Source: Cymbidium sinense
Taxonomy: Eukaryota > Streptophyta > Magnoliopsida > Asparagales > Orchidaceae
Direction: 5' to 3'
DNA: 64,000 nt
Assembly: GCA_021442155.1 (NCBI GenBank)
Contig: CM038216.1
Coordinates: forward strand, 159,759,983 to 159,823,982
Shown: positions 1 through 11,919 of the stretch, in pieces
How positions within the stretch are numbered: position 1 is the stretch's first letter
Layout of the letters: every line of letters starts with the position of its first letter
Translations under genes and position numbers: made by a program
Notes under the pieces: generated by a model
The model's input: the letters and a program-made list of their open reading frames with translations, nothing else
What the model was told of the DNA's origin: nothing
Database searches by the model: none

Positions 1-2790
1 TTGCAAGTGTATAGTTCATTTGAAAAGAACATAACACTTGCCTAAATCTATTCCTATGCATCTATCTTAAGACTTAGGAAGGACCTTCATATTATACATA
101 TATATCTTACAATCAATCAAACATAAATCTTGCATGATTCTTCATTCATTTGGTTCTTTTGTACATTTACATGTATTTTAAGAAAAGTGGTATATTATCG
201 GACATCCTGGGGTTTGCTTTAAGTAGCCCAAGTAGGTCTTGTACCACAAGTGTAGAAAATAATGGCCATACTTATAACTTTTATACATATGGATGTGCAT
301 TTAGCTAATGGATAAAGAGTCCCTCTTTTCTATATAATAAAGACATGCATTCATGGAATATTCAAATTTTCAAACCACATCTCTTTGCATTCATCATCAA
401 AGTGTGCTAAGATTTGCATTGCATGTATAGGTATGCTTAGGATTATTCATATGCATGGTATACATGGTGGAAAAAAAATGAATGTGTGTGTTATGTGATA
501 GTAATCCACCCTAACTAATACTAAGATGCCTCTCTTATTGAATATTTAGAGTAAATCTAAACTTAGGATTAATTAATACATAATAAACATTCACTAAAGG
601 AAATTCATTAATGAATCTACCTTAGAAATACTTTAAGGTAGGGATGACAGAGAGTTCTCCTCTCTTTTCTTCTCTTCACAACATTTAGTTGCTAAGTGTA
701 GCTTCATTTTAACCAAATCAAATCACCAGCTAAAATTGAAAAATCAACTAAATCACTTAAAACCAAAACCATCTAAATTGAATCTTTCACACTTAGAAAA
801 TTCAACCTTAAAGCCTAGCTAAGACATGCCACAAGCCTTAAATGGCACACACATTAGGCTAAGTCACCATTTCTAGCTCTATGTTAGGCTGCATGGTTTG
901 ATGCTGATTTTATTTTTGATGTAATATTTTAGGCGATGTTAGGGTGTATGTGCATAGACTAGATGATAGGATGATCTTAGCCTAATCATGTCTTTTGCAG
1001 GGGGTTATGCTTAAGGGGCGATGAAATAACAATATAAATGCTTTAGCTGTGCAGGTTGCTTATACCCCTAAGCATAATCCAAATTAGGACTGACTTGGTT
1101 TATGTGTGGGGTGCTAAGTCCAACTTATTCATATAATTATTTGGGTTTTGTGGTATGTTTAACTAACCTTTATTTTGTAAGTTTAGTTAGATTTACCTTT
1201 CCCATTTTGAAAATTTTGTAATTAAGATTTGGAATGAATGTTATGGGGGATTAGGATGAACATTGGTCATAAGACTAAGTCTTATGCACCATGTGATGTC
1301 TTTGGAGTAACCATATTAAATCCAAAGGAAGAAAGAAAAAGAAATCAAAATGAAATGAAGAATGAAGAATGAAGACCCCATAACATGAATTCCTTTTAAT
1401 TGTAATTATTCATTTATAATCAGGTTGTATAAGGGTAGAGCTCACTACCCATTTTCTTTGGGTTTTGTGTGGTGAGACCACATCGACCTCTTATTCTTTT
1501 ACTAATTTTATAAATTGATTTATGTTTTTATGATTGTAATTAGGATGGCATGATTTTCTAGTTTCTTAATTGTTTGATGGTTGTTGAATGGCTGGATGCG
1601 ATTAGGCTCTTAGAAAAATAAATTTTCTATCTAATTAATCAACTCAAAATTAAATTAAATAATTCATAACCTCACCTAAAGCCTAGGACATAAATCAAGA
1701 TAATAAAAGATTTAGCAACCTATGTTGTATGTCTCTCACATCATGCATAAATCATATTGCTTCACTCTTGCTAATGGAGGGCTTCCACCTTTGCTAGAAA
1801 ATGGCTTGACCTTTGAGAGCCATGGTGGAAACACTCCTTCTTTCTGATTTTGGCCCATAACCAATCTTCTCATGCATTAGGCATATGAAATCCCATAGCT
1901 ATGTCAAATAAAATGTCCAAAATCAAAATAAAACTTATTTGCATTAGATTAAGTCATTATTCATGCCCTTCATGATCTAGTCTCTTAGGAGTTTAAGGAC
2001 TTAGTCTCCTTTCTAAATAAAACAATAGCCATCTTGCAAAGCATAAGACTTGCCTACATGTATTTAAAATCATAGGAGGTTAGTTGGTTGCCACCCTAGG
2101 TTGTAAGTCAACAATGGTGGTTTATTCTCTCTTGTGGAGGTAAACCATATACCCATTTTTTCCTTAGATTTAGGTGCTTTACCAAAGCTCCCTAGATTTA
2201 GGATAGGTTGTTATTTTCCTTTGTAGCATAAATCCTCACCTCTTAGGCATTTCTATAATCTTGTATTGTGGAATTGTAAGCCTAGATTTTAATAAAAATT
2301 CAACTCAAACATATAATTCCTCAATTTCAAAAAAAAAATATAAAGCCCAACCATAGGATAGTTTGGGATGCTCACTAGGCTTCATTCATGAGCATCCCTA
2401 CTCATCTTCCTTTGGTTTTGATAATAACTCTCTCCTTTTGCAATCCACTTGATTTTTAAAATAACCAATTGATTGATAGTCTATCTTTGAAATCTTTGGA
2501 GACAATGATCATTTACCTTAATGTATTCTTAAGGAATCTCATTCCTTAGGATGTAATTAACTATGGGCTTGCCTCCATAAAACAAAAAAATAAACTACTT
2601 TACTTTTCCATGTAAAGTAGGAAAGATCTGGTACATTGAAGACCCATTATCCTTAGGAGTCCTTATTAGGTGATTAGGTCCATGTAGGATGGTGACTATC
2701 TCTCAAGATACATCATTCCTCAATGTCATACGATCACCTAATGAGTACATCTAGGATCTGCGTGTCCTTCTCTCACCAAAATAAACACCA
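1..2790 (+). repeat. 5' LTR of the Tat element (3' part only; the rest lies left of the window)
   Basis: The sequence aligns by eye with 22703-24575 (same strand) and with about 24576-27700 (reverse complement). I set the end at a CACCA at 2786-2790 for two reasons: a tRNA-Arg-like primer site begins nine bases later, and the inverted copy starts abruptly at 24576 with the reverse complement of this end. It has no coding content. It includes a segment at about 195-260 around GGGGTTTGCTTTAAGTAGCC that has been triplicated in the inverted copy. Confidence 0.75.
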
Positions 2791-2798
2791 TAGATTTT

Positions 2799-2815
2799 TA
2801 GCGACTCCGGGGATC
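2799..2815 (+). other. Primer-binding site, tRNA-Arg type, degraded
   Basis: TAGCGACTCCGGGGATC resembles the complement of the 3' end of plant tRNA-Arg(ACG), TGGCGACTCCGCTGGGGATC. It has one substitution and a 3-base deletion. tRNA-Arg primers are described for Ogre/Tat elements. The site lies just after the proposed LTR end and fixes the strand of the element. The mismatches suggest an old or inactive copy. Confidence 0.7.
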
Positions 2816-4570
2816 CTCTCTCCATCTTTGGTAAATGATCATTGTCTCCAAGTATCGATAGTGGATTTGTATTTCATATGAGTCCGACTATCCTTTTGTT
2901 GGCACTTAGCTGATTTCATTCTTAAGCTAAGCTAGCCAACATCCTTTAGGTTCTAGGACCTCACTCCATGTAGGTCATAAAATCCCTGTTAGGTCCCCGA
3001 ATAGGTGAAAATAAAATTTAATAAAGAGATGACTAAAGACCTTTTTCTTACCATCTTTGGTAAGGTAAGTTCATTCCAAAAATAAAGAAAAATAAATCCT
3101 TTATAAAATATCACTTTTCAAGCACCACACATAATAAAATACTTGCACAAAATTTTTTATAAAATATATAACTCAACCTCATCTAACAACATTGTTACAT
3201 GTAGATCTTTTCAAAAAAAATCAAAAACATCTTTCAAAAAGCACATATTTGAAAATGAACATCTTCATTTCATACCCAAATTTATTGAATGAAGATTTCA
3301 TTTCAAATAAAATCATTTCATAAAATTGAAACTCCATTCAATATATCTCACATATGTCGAAGTTGGAGTTTCTTCCATTTCAAAAAGATATTTAAAAATG
3401 AACATCCTCATTCAATATACCCAAATTTATTGAATGGAGATCTCTTTTCCAAATAAAATCATATCAAAAAATTGAAACTCCATTCAATATATCTTATATA
3501 TATATTATAGTTGGAGTTTCTTTTCCTTTTCCAAATAGCACAAATTTGAAATAAACATTTTTATTCAATATACCCAAATTTGTTGAATGGAGGTTTCATT
3601 TTCAAAATAAAATCACACCATTTGAAACTCCACTCAACACAGTCCATATGTGTTAAGTTGGAATTTCCATTTTTTTTTTTTTTATTAAAAAAAAGCAATA
3701 ATCACACACAAAAATTTCATCTTTAAAAATAAAAATAAAAAATTGACTTCCATTTTACATACCCAAATTTGTTAAATGAAATCTACTTTGCAAAAACAAT
3801 CATGAGGATCAAAATACATTGGAATTCCATTTGACATGCCCAAATTTGTCAAGTGAAAGTTTCATTTTTAATATAAAAAAGAATTGGATTTCATTTAACA
3901 CAACATGTTTGTTAAATAAAAATCTCTCCTCTCAAAAATAACATAAAATTAAAACAAAAATCAAACTCACTTGGGCTTTATGTAGCATACACAAATTTGC
4001 TAAGTAAAGATCCCATTTTTCAAAATCAAAACAAAAAATTAGATTTGGGCTTTGTTTAGCATACACAAATTTGCTAAGTAAAAATTTTATTTATAAATTC
4101 ACACATGATACACATCATGGGCAAACAAGCAAAAGAAGAACATTGTTTTCAAATATCTCATCTAGCATATCCAAATTTGCTAAATGAGTAAACCCCAAAA
4201 TCAAATTTAAAACAAAAATCAATTCACCCTCTATTTAACATACTCAAATTTGTTAAATAAAGGGTCTCCATACATAAAAATCAAATTCAAATATGAACCA
4301 ATGGAAGCATCAAAGGTCTCTCCAAAATATTTGAATCCTTTCAACATACACAAATTTGTTGAATGTGATTCTAAACTCAAGAATTCAAAATCTCCTTCAA
4401 TTTATTCAAAATCTCTCCAAAATTCAATGAGCCCCACTTAACATATTCAAATTTTTGAGTGTGGGTTCAAACTTAAATCAAATTTAAAAGTTTAGAATAC
4501 CAAAAAAATCGATTTGAGTTTGTTTCAAAATTTGCGAATTTAGCTCATTTTGCTTTTCTCAGTTCGGTAT
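2816..4570 (+). other. Untranslated leader of the Tat element
   Basis: This A/T-rich stretch between the primer site and the first plausible coding sequence shows no protein similarity. From 3263 to 4461 it is organised as a hairpin array (separate entry). The part before 3260 looks like ordinary AT-rich leader. Retrotransposon leaders normally hold packaging and dimerisation signals, so structure here would not be surprising, but no function can be read directly. Confidence 0.6.
3263..4461 (+). repeat. Array of about 14 short inverted repeats with a conserved loop
   Basis: Small hairpins share a loop of the form ATAC(C/A)CAAATTT with arms of 6-9 bp. Arm positions: 3263-3269/3288-3294, 3409-3415/3430-3436, 3563-3568/3583-3588, 3751-3758/3771-3778, 3828-3836/3847-3855, 3893-3900/3910-3917, 4055-4061/4072-4078, 4159-4167/4178-4186, 4232-4240/4251-4259, 4340-4346/4357-4363, 4435-4441/4455-4461. 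Three longer hairpins with GAAACTCCA...TGGAGTTTC-type arms alternate at the left: 3328-3336/3364-3372, 3474-3482/3512-3520, 3624-3641/3649-3667. Stem sequence differs between copies (for example TATTTAACA/TGTTAAATA versus CATTTGACA/TGTCAAGTG) while pairing is kept, some of it by G-T wobble. A weaker unit lies near 3982-4007. Confidence 0.8.
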
Positions 4571-6449
4571 ATGCAAATGGATTCTCAAAAGTATGTGTTC
4601 ACTTCCCCTTTGGGATGGATTTGGCCTTGGATCGGAGCCTCCCCAAACTAATTTTCATATGATACACTTTGGTCAGGATTGGGGCGGGGGGAGGGATATC
4701 CCTCACATCGCAGAATGTGGTGGTGGTAGAAGCCATTCATCCATATTGAGATACCCTCAGATTCTGAGTTTCCCTCACTAAAGAGGAAGGTAGTAGAAGT
4801 TCCACAGTAGTTCATATTCATGTTGTTCCATTGCCTAAGTGGCTAGTACCCACTCATTGGCTTCTTCCAAGGGAGGCTACCACAGAGGATAGTCTCCCTA
4901 CCTTTGAGGTAGGTCTAGCTCCCATCTTGCTCCACCAAAACCCAATGTCATAATAAGAGCAATCAATATCATATGTGCATTTAAGGAGATGGAGACATTG
5001 TCTCACATATGGAGAGTCACCTAGTAGTTTCTTTGCTTACTTAGAATAAGTTCCATCCTTTGGTCGATGAGGAGGAAGATGTAGGAGGATTAATGTCACC
5101 TCCACCTATAGTTCATTATGACACCTATCGAGATAGAGAAAGTCATATCTGGCCTTGAGTTCACCAAGTTGGCAGGGCATTTGGATGGTTAGAGTCCAAA
5201 GCCAAGTTTGATCTACGATTAATCATTCCTCCCAGTGTAGGTGAGCATATCCATCAGGAGAGGGCTAGAGAGGCCTAAGTATCGGTGCATATTACTAGCA
5301 GAGAGAGGCAAAGATATTCATATAATCACCTCCTCCCTCATAGATTTCTCGATCACGCATTGCCCGTGCGGTCCCGATAGTATTGTATTGACTGGTACTA
5401 CCCATCATGGGAGGAGAGCTCTTGAGCAGAGAGAGTTGGTGTCATCTCCATCACACCACTCTACTCCATGTCCACCATCGCTAGTGCAAGTTCTATCTTC
5501 TACAGTTCCATTTAAAGCCATGAGGGTAGCATCAAGAAAGCCACTAGTGATCGTATGGCCAAGGGATCCCATTTCATCTACAGAGGCGAGGTGAGTGAGC
5601 TCTTGCTCGACCTCTACTTGATTGTGAAGAGGAGTGCACCTAGCATCATAGTCGTACCATCACCACCACCTCTGATCATGGATATAGTAGTAGAGGAGAA
5701 GGAGATAGTTCAATTATCCCCATGGTGATGGATCCTCCCAGGAGCGCACTCCACCCATATGGGGTGACATGTATCCTCGGTGAGCGTAGCCCTCACAAGC
5801 ACTCGGTAGGGAGGTCAGATGTATCTGTTCATGAACATGATCCCACCCGTCAGCCACGATGATTTTATGCTGTGATACTCCTTGGATGATATCGCACAAT
5901 ATCTAGAAGAAAGAAATCTAGGGTATGATTGGTCGACCTTGAGGAGAAGGTTAGCTTTGACCCCAAGAAATGATTTATTGGAAGACTCAGAGTATGGTTG
6001 ATACTAGGTTCCTCCTTGGATCACAGTTTGGAAGGTGTTGTGGCGAACAGGATGATATACTATTCAACCAACACCTTTCAACAACAAAAAAGATGAGCGA
6101 TTGATAAGATGGGAAAGAGGCTTGAAGATTTTCTAGCGAAGTTCACTTGAATCAAGCTCCAACATTATACCATTATGGAGACTAGTCAACGAGTTGTTGC
6201 ATGTCTGGATCAACCAAGAGTTCACCTCAGTAGAGCGTAGACAGCTATAGAAGGTAGTGGATATAGTACCTCCATACAAGAAAAGATATCAAACTCATGG
6301 TTGATGACAAGTGAGAAGAAGCGTTGGTAAGCGAGGTGGTTCATCGGTTCAAAGGGTAGACCCAATTTGATCTATCCAATATCATAAAGGTTTTGTGCCT
6401 CCTTCTTTCAAGAGTGTTGATGGCAGCGGGAACCCTCGCCAGCATATAA
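4571..6449 (+). pseudogene. Region between leader and gag core; coding origin likely, not recognised
   Basis: Base composition rises in GC compared with the leader. Short open stretches occur, for example from an ATG at 4571 and at 5241-5594. None resembles a family I can name. Position suggests the N-terminal part of gag, or the extra 5' ORF that some Ogre elements carry; both are inference. Stops interrupt every frame. Confidence 0.4.
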
Positions 6450-6880
6450 TGCAATGCTGGTGGCAGCAATACACTATTATTCTATCTTTTTGTCAATAGT
6501 TTAGTGGGCATAGCCTTTGATTGGTACGTTGAACTCCCCAACGATTCAATAAGAACTTTTGTTGAGTTGGAGCAACTCTTTGTTAAGAGGTTTGCTAGAG
6601 CTTAGTAAAGGGTAGCTGTGGGCGATCTCATTGTAGCACAACAACACCCCGATGAGTCCCTCATTGATTATATTCTTAAATGGCACAATTTGAGTATGAA
6701 ATGAGAACCACAGCTGTCTGAACAACATGTTATTGAAATTCTATTAAAGAATATTCATGGCCCGATCAACTTCATGCTTAAAGGTTTCACCATCAAGACA
6801 TTTAAGAAGCTAATCAACAAGGCAACTAGTCTACAAGGAGGCCAACAATTGCCTTTTCAAGATCAATCATCAAAAAAACC
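6450..6880 (+). pseudogene. gag: Gag core domain (Retrotrans_gag type) of the Tat element, broken
   Basis: Reading across two stops gives the pattern typical of plant gypsy gag: WYVELPNDSIRTFVELEQLF, then FVKRFARA, then DESLIDYILKWHNLSMK, then a stretch ending in IKTFKKLINKATSLQ. The WY..LP..SI.tF.eLe..F motif and the ESL.dYi.RW motif are family landmarks. Gag builds the cytoplasmic particle that packages the RNA. In-frame stops follow ARA (about 6602) and NLSMK, so no full protein is possible. Confidence 0.75.
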
Positions 6881-8000
6881 ATAGAAATCTATGAAAGAAG
6901 CCAGGGGTAGTTGTAACATTGGATAAAGGGAAGCGCCAGAGATGAGAGACCTCAAGCTCCACAACCTTCACTTCCACCTCTTTACCACCTCCATCTTATC
7001 GCCACCATACCTCCATGGCCTTCAGCCTCCTCACCATACTCTCGGCGGTATACATATCCCTAGGTAGCAATCATCCACTTACTCTTTTGGATAAATTAAA
7101 CAAAACTTATTTATTTAAGAGGAGGTAGTCAGAAAAATCTTTAAAAACCTCTTAAAAAATCTAATTTTTTAGCTACTAGCCTGAAGTAGAGGAAGTGGGT
7201 AAAATGATCTAACTTTTTCCCTACCACATGCTAGGCCATATTTTGGAGGATTTCTTTACATTTAAGCTCGAGCATAGCTACAAGTTAGGCACTATAGTTA
7301 TCCCAGGAATATTTAAGAACAACCATCCAGTTCTATTAGGGTAATCCTTGGGGATACATGTGATCTCTCAAAATAAAAGAAGGTTGGGATATCTCTTTAT
7401 CCCAAACCTCTAAAAGATTATTTCTAAAATCAAAACTTTCTTAGGTGCACGAGGGCTCGAACCTCAACATCAAGGAAGGTTCACAAGTTGCCAAAGACAA
7501 CTTGGGAAAGTGGAAACTTCGGCGGCAGCGATGCTTACCCATACTTGCAGGGATAGCCAAGTAGGTAAACCAGAGTCGCCTCCATTCCACCATTGCAAAT
7601 ACTACTACTGCTGTACTTCTACTTCAACTAATTCTTCTTCTTGTAGACATCTTGTATCAGTAGATGAGGGCATCAAATCCCTCACCCCACTTACTTTACT
7701 AGATTTCTACTATGCATCTCCTTTTAAATCTAAGAAATTGAGAAATAAAGCTAGTTTGAATTACATCTGTGTCACTTCTAATGGGTTGTCTAATTCTACT
7801 CTTTTAGAAAACTCTTCAAGTCTTAATAATTATAACAACTCTGATCATCCTCTTTCTGATTCAGAATGGAGTTTCCTTTTCTAAATACTACGAGTTCACC
7901 TCTTGGGATAGACTTAGAATCATCAAATTTTGAGGGTCTTATAGGAGAAGCTATATGTATGCCTGACGAACAAGTACAATCTTTCACTAACCCGCCATAA
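6881..8000 (+). pseudogene. Gag C-terminal and linker region of the Tat element, unrecognised
   Basis: The region lies between the gag core and the linker/protease. It is rich in Pro/Ser codons (6950-7060), and 7510-7884 stays open with a Ser/Thr/Asn-rich composition. No zinc knuckle could be found. Position implies it is the C-terminal part of gag. The open frame is low in complexity and probably not a separate gene. Confidence 0.35.
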
Positions 8001-8720
8001 GAGATCACCGAAGTTAACCTCCGTAGTGGTAAGGTTCTACCTCCCAGGCAATCATCTCAAGATAAGGGAAAACAAGTCATTGGTACCAACGAACAAGAAG
8101 CCCCTCCACAAGATGCTCCACCCGTGGATATGCTTATGGAGGATCCAAAGTTACATATGCTCACCTAAGAAAGTTTTCTAAGTTAAGCATATATGATGCC
8201 CTTGTCTTATCCAAAGAGATGAGAATCATTAATCAAGGCCCTTCTTGATCTAGAAAATATGCTTTAGCTGACTATTGGAGAGGCACATTATTCAAGAGAA
8301 GCCCATGAGTCACATTCACATGAAGACCTTCTTATGGGACATGGAGCACAGTCCCCTCTACATCACAAGTGGATATGGGGACTTTCTAGGGTTTGGTTGA
8401 TCGGTGCAGTGAACATTATGAGCCCAAAACCCTTTCTGTTGAAGATTGACATCTCACAACAGGAGATGGATGATGATGTTGAGAGGATTCAATGAACATG
8501 GTGAGAGGGCTTTAGGCTCCATAGTGTTACCTTTGGAAATAGGCGACTGGAAGACTGTGGCTAAGTTCTATATAATTAATTCAAATACATCATTCACTTC
8601 TTTTCTTGGAAGGCCTTGGATACACTAGAATAAGATGATTCCATCCTCTTCATCGGTGCATCAAGTTTCAAGATGGAATCAATCTATGTCAAAGGAGATG
8701 AAAAGCCATTTTTTAGAGAG
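8001..8720 (+). pseudogene. Gag-pol linker and aspartic protease region of the Tat element, broken
   Basis: Starting at about 8008 is a linker reading ITEVNLRSGKVLPPRQSSQ, a form typical of plant gypsy polyproteins. A segment follows reading KLSIYDALVLSKEMR, which precedes the protease in Tat elements. The protease C-terminal part is open at 8446-8628. It has a GFNEHGERALGSIVLPLEIG strand and ends in FTSFLGRPWIH, the conserved LGRPWIH of this family, then SSSSVHQVSRW. The protease cleaves the polyprotein in the particle. The active-site DTG/DSG segment is not legible because of frameshifts upstream of 8446. Confidence 0.7.
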
Positions 8721-8785
8721 GTTAAGATATGAGGATGCAACCTACTATCTTCCTCAAAATCAAAATGTTTATTCTATGAACTTGG

Positions 8786-8852
8786 TCAAAATAAATACAA
8801 AAGAAAAAGAAAAGAAGAAAAGAAAAGAAAAGAAAAGAAGAAAGAAATACAA
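8786..8852 (+). repeat. Purine-only low-complexity tract (A/G)
   Basis: A long run of AAAAG and AAG units lies between the protease and RT regions. It reads as Lys/Glu-rich on the + strand and Phe/Ser/Leu-rich on the other, which creates meaningless open frames on both strands. It is simple replication-slippage sequence inside a decayed coding region. Confidence 0.8.
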
Positions 8853-9689
8853 GTGAGCGAGAAAGGGACAGAGAAGAGGTAGAGCATGTTACATTCCACC
8901 CATAGTTTATTCCACCATGGACATATGGGTAGGATGACTCGACCTCCACCGGGTAGAGTAGAGGTACTGAGAGGCAATTCCAGGTGGAAGACCCCGGTTG
9001 TCGGTATAGGGGTTATGTTCCAGTTCACAGGAGTACTCTAACTATTCACATAGACTTGGAATCCAGTTCGGAGGATGAGTCTCATTTGATTAGCACACCA
9101 GCCAAACCCTCTCATCGAGTCTCATTGGAGGTGACACTCGAGGTAGACATTGATGAAGACTAGACCTCCAAGTAAAGCACAAATGTATTCAAATCAATAT
9201 TATGTAAAATCATTAGACAACAATTGGGAACTTTAGCTCTTTCCTCACTTTCTTCTCAAAAGGTTGAAGGTTTAGTAGTTAAAAAATCCCCTAGATCTTC
9301 CATGGATGTCAAGACTAAGAGATTCCTATTGGGATCATCATCCTCAAGTCTAGAAGTAAATGTAGAACTTGAGGATAGTTCATATAAAGATTTAATGGAA
9401 TTATATTTGATTGGTACTCACCTTGTGTTCTTAATCTTGCAAAGAAAGGTTTGATTCCTTATACATGGTCTAAGCACAGGTCAGAGTATTTTGAGAAGTT
9501 GTGAAATAATAAATATAGGGATGCATAATCAAGACCAAGACTAGGATTCGGTGTAGTGGGTCCAATCGATGATGATTTCTTGGTTTCACCAATCATTTGG
9601 AGTTTGATAGGATCTTTCTCAAACCACACTAACTCTTATGAGGTGTATTTAGAAACTTGATGATCATATGATCTTCAAATTAAATGCAC
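8853..9689 (+). pseudogene. Spacer between protease and RT of the Tat element
   Basis: No domain is recognised. Short acidic and Ser-rich reading stretches occur (for example 9224-9454, Ser/Leu/Glu-rich). Retroelements of this type carry a variable linker here. It appears to be decayed polyprotein rather than a separate gene. Confidence 0.4.
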
Positions 9690-10440
9690 CTCCAAAATTT
9701 GAAGAAAATCATTCAATTCGATAAGCTTAAAGATCAACCACAGGATAGAAGATCCATGCCTACATATCAACCTCTATGAATAAGAAATCAATGACTTAGA
9801 TAGACTATTGACCAAGTTTAAGGACTGCATTGCTTGGAGCTATGAAGAGATGCCTCGATTATCTCTATAGCGGTCCACAAAAGTAATAGACCAATCTGCT
9901 ATCAAGCAAGCTCCTAGACTGCAAATAGAAATTGAACAATAGGTCATTTCTAAAGTCAAGAAATTGATCGATGCTGGTTTCATCAAGAAAAAATACCTAC
10001 GTTAGCTTGTGTCATGCCGATTAAGAAAAGAATGACCAAATTTACATATGCATCGATTTCAGGGACTTAAATAAGGCATGTCCTAAGGATGAATTTCCAC
10101 TTCCTGTACCAGAATTAATGATGGACATTTACTCATCTCATGCAGTATTCTCCTTTATGGATAGATCATTTGGTTACAACCAAATCAAGATGGCCCCCAA
10201 GGATGAAAGAAACACTACTTTTTGAACCCCGATCAGAATCTATTGTTATAAGGTCATGCCTTTCGGCCTTAAAAATGCTGATGCTACATACTAGCGAGCC
10301 ATGACTTTGATCTTCAATGAACTCATTCATCATCAAGTTGAATGCTATGTTGATGATCTAGTAGTCAAAAGCAAAGAAAGGAAGACCATCTCTTTGACTT
10401 GAGAGTTTTCAAATGGTTAAGATAATTCAACCTCAAAATG
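9690..10440 (+). pseudogene. pol: Reverse transcriptase domain of the Tat element, broken
   Basis: Pieces in different frames read as the classic gypsy RT. First is KVKKLIDAGFIKK. Next is CIDFRDLNKACPKDEFPLP and then FSFMDRSFGYNQIKMAPKDE. YCYKVMPFGLKNADATY follows, then HHQVECYVDDLVVKSKE. The catalytic YVDD lies at 10346-10357 and is intact. RT copies the element RNA into DNA in the particle. In-frame stops (for example where TTAF is expected near 10224, and before RAMTLIF) and at least one frameshift near 10000 make it inactive. Confidence 0.9.
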
Positions 10441-10639
10441 AACCCCCCCATGAAGTGTGCATTGAGTAGCAGGAGTTCCTTAGGTTTGTTGCGACATGGG
10501 AATAGAGATAAATAAAGATCAATGTTATCTTAGAAATGACACCCCAAAAATCTAACCCAAATAAGATCTATTCCAGGATGTTGGCATATAAGATGCTTTA
10601 TCTCCAATCTATTAGGGAGATGCAAGTCATTTTCAACAC

Positions 10640-10990
10640 TTATCAGAAAGGATGCTAAGTTCAAGTCGGATGAAAAGTACCAACATGCTTTTGAAGACAT
10701 GAAAAAATATTTGGTGAAGCTGCTAGCTCTAGTAGCCCCTATCCCGGGCAAGCCACTTATCCTCTACGGTGCTGCATTGGACAACTCCCTTGGCACTTTG
10801 TTGGCTCAAAATAATGATGAAGGGAAGGAGAATGCTCTCTACTACCTCATCCAAAATAATGATGAAGGGAAGGAGAATGCTCTCTACTACCTCATCCATC
10901 GTCTGATCCCTACTGAAGCTAACTACTCACCTATTGAGAAATATTGCATAGCTTTAATCGTTACATCCCAAAAGCTATGACACTACATGC
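10640..10990 (+). pseudogene. pol: First RNase H domain of the Tat element, with an internal 45-bp duplication
   Basis: The open stretch 10699-10980 reads as gypsy RNase H: a YLVKLLALVAPIPGKPL-type lead, LILYGAALDNSLGTLLAQ, then HRLIPTEANYSPIEKYCIAL. A direct duplication places QNNDEGKENALYYLI twice in tandem (10807-10851 and 10852-10896). The duplication keeps frame but would lengthen the domain by 15 residues. RNase H removes the RNA strand of the RNA:DNA hybrid. The Asp expected where YGAALDN sits cannot be assigned with certainty. Confidence 0.8.
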
Positions 10991-11214
10991 TTTCTCATAA
11001 GGTGAACTTGATTTCAAGAATCAATCCACTGCAGTATCTCATGACATGGCCAATGTTATCTAGATGGTTGGCATATTGGTCCATGATTCTCTCATAGTTT
11101 GATATTACATTTGTACCCCTCCGTGCCATGAAAGGATAGGCACTAGCAGATTTCTTAGCAGCACACTCACTTCCTGCTGACTCTCCGCTTAGTGATGATC
11201 TATTTGATGAACAA

Positions 11215-11660
11215 ATCATGAACTTAGGGAGGTTGACAATCACCATTGGGAGATGTATTTTAATGGTGCAACTTCCTTTCAAAAAGGAGAAGAACCATGA
11301 TCTACTCTTTCAGGAAAAGTAGAGGTAGGAATAGTTATTTTAACTCCAGACCGTGATATGATGAGATTCTCATACTATCTCTCCAATCCATGCACCAACA
11401 ACCAAGCCAAGTATGAGGCTTTGATTATCGGTCTAGAGTTAGCTATTATATTGTGTGTGAAAAGCATCAATATCTATAGAGATTCTCAGCTGGTCCTCAA
11501 CCAGATTGTTGGGTCCTATAAGGTTCTAAAACCTAAGCTTCATCATTATCACGAGTACACCATGAAGCTGTTGGCCTAAATCTCTGAGGTCACCATCTAC
11601 AAGGTTCCTCGAGGAGAGAACACAATAGCAGATGCTTTGGCCAAACTCGCCAAAGAATTA
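11215..11660 (+). pseudogene. Second, archaeal-like RNase H (aRH) of the Tat element, with lost catalytic residues
   Basis: Reads WEMYFNGATSFQ, then VEVGIVILTPDRDMM, then a run containing CTNNQAKYEALIIGLELA, then SINIYRDSQLVLNQIVGSY. This is the extra RNase H that defines Tat elements, usually with FDGA and NNxAEYxAL. Here the first Asp is Asn (YFNGA) and the conserved Glu is Lys (NQAKYEAL), while the third acidic residue (RDSQLV) is kept. A frameshift near 11300 and a stop at 11578 also break it. A trailing segment reads VPRGENTIADALAKLAKE, typical of the domain end. Confidence 0.85.
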
Positions 11661-11919
11661 GCATATTCCGAAGATGAGTCCATTCCAATAAGGGTTCAAA
11701 ATAGACAAGTCCTATCCCTTATTGACGCTGAACTCATTGAGAGCTACTCTCTTAAATGGGAGATTACAGTTGCCAAAAAGGACAAGAAGCTGGATTGGAG
11801 ATAATCATTCATAGATTACTTGACTAGAGGCAAACTATCTCATGAGAAATCACAAGCCCATCAAATGAAGTAGAGAGCTCTCTCCTATGCTCTCGTGCAT
11901 GACACCCTGTACTGACGGT

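Noticed and set aside
3263..4461. CRISPR-like array
   Set aside because: Units are hairpins with variable stems and uneven spacing in a plant retrotransposon leader. There are no identical repeats with unique spacers and no cas genes.
5241..5594. 117-residue open frame, possible separate gene
   Set aside because: It is inside the 5' part of the Tat element, between leader and gag, with no recognised domain and no conserved context.
8722..9028. Two minus-strand open frames rich in Phe, Leu and Ser
   Set aside because: They are the reverse reading of a purine-only tract within the decayed Tat polyprotein.
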